Assembly (NCBI GenBank): GCA_902494345.1 | Contig: CABUSV010000008.1 | Span: 1-64,000 of the forward strand | Direction of reading: 5' to 3' | DNA length: 64,000 bases | From: an uncultured Collinsella sp. | GTDB taxonomy: Bacteria > Actinomycetota > Coriobacteriia > Coriobacteriales > Coriobacteriaceae | Shown here: one piece after another, positions 62,489 to 64,000 of the stretch | How positions within the stretch are numbered: position 1 is the stretch's first letter | Layout of the letters: each line of letters begins with the position of its first letter | Position numbers and translations under genes: made by a program | The notes under the pieces: model-generated | What the model was told of the DNA's origin: nothing | Seen by the model: the letters and a program-made list of their open reading frames with translations, nothing else | The model's database searches: none

Positions 62489-64000
62489 ATGGGATCTGAT
62501 GTGAAGATCGCACGCGCGTTGATCTCGGTTACCGATAAGACGGGCGTCGTCGATTTCGCACGGACGCTGGTTGACGACTTTGGCGTCGAGATCATCTCTA
62601 CGGGCGGCACGGCTCGTGCCATCGAGGACGCGGGCATTCCCGTAACCCCCATCGAGGAGTTCACGGGCTATCCCGAGATGATGGACGGCCGCGTTAAGAC
62701 CCTGCACCCCAAGGTCCACGGCGCGCTGCTGGCCCGTCGCGATTCCGAGCAGCACATGCAGGAGGCCGCTCAGCACGGCATTAAGCTGATCGACCTGGTC
62801 GTCGTCAACCTGTACGAGTTCGAGAAGACCGTCGCTAACCCCGAGGTCACCTTCGCGGACGCCATCGAGCACATCGACATCGGTGGCCCCTCCATGCTGC
62901 GCTCTGCCGCCAAGAACGCCGCGAGCGTTACCGTCATCTCCGACCCGGCCGACTACGACGCCGTCCTGGCCGAGATGCGCGAGACCGGCGGTTGCACCAC
63001 GCTTTCCACCCGTCGTCGCCTGCAGGTGAAGGTCTACCAGACCACCGCCGCCTACGACACGGCTATCTCCCGTTGGCTTGCCGCCCAGGCAAGCGACGTG
63101 GCGGACACCTCTGCCAAGCTCGAGGTTTCGCTGGAGAAGGTCGACGACCTGCGCTATGGCGAGAACCCGCAGCAGAAGGCCACGGTCTATCGCTTTGCCG
63201 AGGGCTGCGAGAACACCGCGAGCTCGCAGTTCCCGCTTGTGGGCTCCGAGCAGATCCAGGGCAAGCCGCTCAGCTACAACAACTATCTGGATGCCGACGC
63301 CGCCTGGAACCTGGTCCGCGAGTTCGACGAGCCGGCCTGCGTGATCCTCAAGCACCAGAACCCCTGCGGTTCTGCCGTTGCCGAGGGTATCACGGCCGCC
63401 TACGACCGCGCTTTCGCCTGCGATCCCAAGAGCGCCTTCGGCGGCATCATCGCCTGCAACCGCGAGGTTCCCTATGAGCTGGTTGAGCACTTCGCCGATC
63501 AGAACAAGCAGTTCGTCGAGGTTATCATCGCCCCGAGCTACACCGCCGAGGCGCTCGAACGCATGGCTAAGCGCCCCAACCTGCGCGTGCTGGCTACCGG
63601 CGGCGTGGACCACGGCGCTCAGGTGGAGCTGCGCTCCGTCGACGGCGGCATGCTGGTGCAGGAAGTCGACCACGTAACCGAGGATCCCGCGACTTTTACG
63701 TTCCCCACCGACCGCAAGCCCACCGACGCCGAGATGGCTGAGCTTGAGTTTGCCTGGAAGGTCTGCAAGGGCGTCAAGTCCAACGCCATCCTGGTCTCCA
63801 AGGGTAAGGCCGGCATTGGCGTGGGCCCGGGTCAGCCCAACCGCGTTGACTCTGCACTGCTTGCCTGCGAGCGCGCCGAGGACTTCTGCGAACGCGAGGG
63901 CGTGGAGAAGGGCGGCTTTGCCTGCGCAAGCGACGCGTTCTTCCCGTTCCGCGACAACGTCGACGTGCTTGCCGAGCATGGTGTGACCTGCATCATCCAG
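62489..64000 (+). CDS. purH: Bifunctional AICAR transformylase/IMP cyclohydrolase (3' partial)
   Basis: 504 codons are visible before the window ends. The N-terminal IMP cyclohydrolase domain carries ARALISVTDKTGVVDFAR, STGGTARAIEDAGI, EMMDGRVKTLHPKVHG and LIDLVVVNLYEFEKTV. The transformylase domain follows with LRYGENPQQKA, LSYNNYLDADAAWNLV, CVILKHQNPCGSAVA, DPKSAFGGIIA and SNAILVSKG. It catalyses the last two steps of IMP synthesis. AGGAGG lies 8 nt before the ATG at 62489. The C-terminus is outside the window. Confidence 0.97.
   Translation, partial: MGSDVKIARALISVTDKTGVVDFARTLVDDFGVEIISTGGTARAIEDAGIPVTPIEEFTGYPEMMDGRVKTLHPKVHGALLARRDSEQHMQEAAQHGIKLIDLVVVNLYEFEKTVANPEVTFADAIEHIDIGGPSMLRSAAKNAASVTVISDPADYDAVLAEMRETGGCTTLSTRRRLQVKVYQTTAAYDTAISRWLAAQASDVADTSAKLEVSLEKVDDLRYGENPQQKATVYRFAEGCENTASSQFPLVGSEQIQGKPLSYNNYLDADAAWNLVREFDEPACVILKHQNPCGSAVAEGITAAYDRAFACDPKSAFGGIIACNREVPYELVEHFADQNKQFVEVIIAPSYTAEALERMAKRPNLRVLATGGVDHGAQVELRSVDGGMLVQEVDHVTEDPATFTFPTDRKPTDAEMAELEFAWKVCKGVKSNAILVSKGKAGIGVGPGQPNRVDSALLACERAEDFCEREGVEKGGFACASDAFFPFRDNVDVLAEHGVTCIIQ

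Noticed and set aside
62444..63979. 511-codon open frame on the - strand across purH
   Set aside because: Antisense shadow of a confident purH; no known motifs.

Overview
The window looks like a chromosomal segment of a high-GC member of the Coriobacteriia, most probably Collinsella or a close relative. This is an inference from codon usage, the set of core genes and the many short palindromic intergenic repeats; no rRNA or species marker is present. The flanks are ordinary core chromosome. The middle, about 20 to 56 kb, is accessory and patchy.

1 to 9.4 kb: the 3' end of an unknown gene, then a compact histidine operon on the + strand in the order hisZ-hisG fusion, hisD, hisC, hisB, hisH, hisA, hisF, hisI, hisE, followed by a convergent PHP-type histidinol phosphatase. 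The operon's hisB is the dehydratase alone, so this phosphatase plausibly supplies the missing step and the pathway is complete. 9.4 to 20 kb: an orphan LarC C-terminal-domain protein, YfcE-like phosphodiesterase, MazG, enolase, an FtsB/DivIC-like division protein, Ppx/GppA phosphatase, tRNA-Leu(UAA) with a duplicated 3' end, a membrane-anchored helical protein, a lone PTS IIB, a VOC protein, an OmpR-type two-component system and a DUF4342 protein.

20 to 52 kb is the accessory region. It holds a solitary AbiEi-like regulator, two proteins that resemble decayed type I methyltransferases fused to a target-recognition half (at 20953 and 37593, both on the - strand), a soluble VirD4-like ATPase followed by a ClpP-like protease with an intact triad, and, 15 kb further on, an operon of two membrane proteins, a ClpX-like AAA+ ATPase that keeps the ClpP-docking loop, a 1310-residue SF2 helicase with a C-terminal PD-(D/E)XK nuclease, and a 631-residue protein that may be a divergent PIWI-type protein. 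Between the two halves sits an insert with weaker GC: a C5-methyltransferase with an Eco29kI-type GIY-YIG endonuclease, then a WYL regulator with a 1537-residue SF1 helicase carrying a C-terminal HEPN RX4H motif. An IS256-family element has cut a small gene next to this insert; removing it with one copy of its 8-bp target duplication restores the reading frame exactly. The region ends with a large alanine-rich coiled-coil, CAP-domain, sortase-anchored surface protein.

52 to 64 kb: a small metal-site protein, a nucleotidyltransferase pair with a 12-bp palindromic operator, three consecutive metallophosphoesterases, glutamyl-Q tRNA(Asp) synthetase, a DUF2207 membrane protein, a MITE-like inverted-repeat element, a second IS256-family element inserted inside a dispersed 30-bp repeat, a GNAT acetyltransferase and the start of purH, which runs off the window.

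The strongest candidates for something undescribed are the ClpXP-like pair with VirD4-like ATPase, helicase-nuclease and possible PIWI protein, and the WYL/helicase-HEPN module. Both are inferred from motifs read by eye; profile searches would be decisive.
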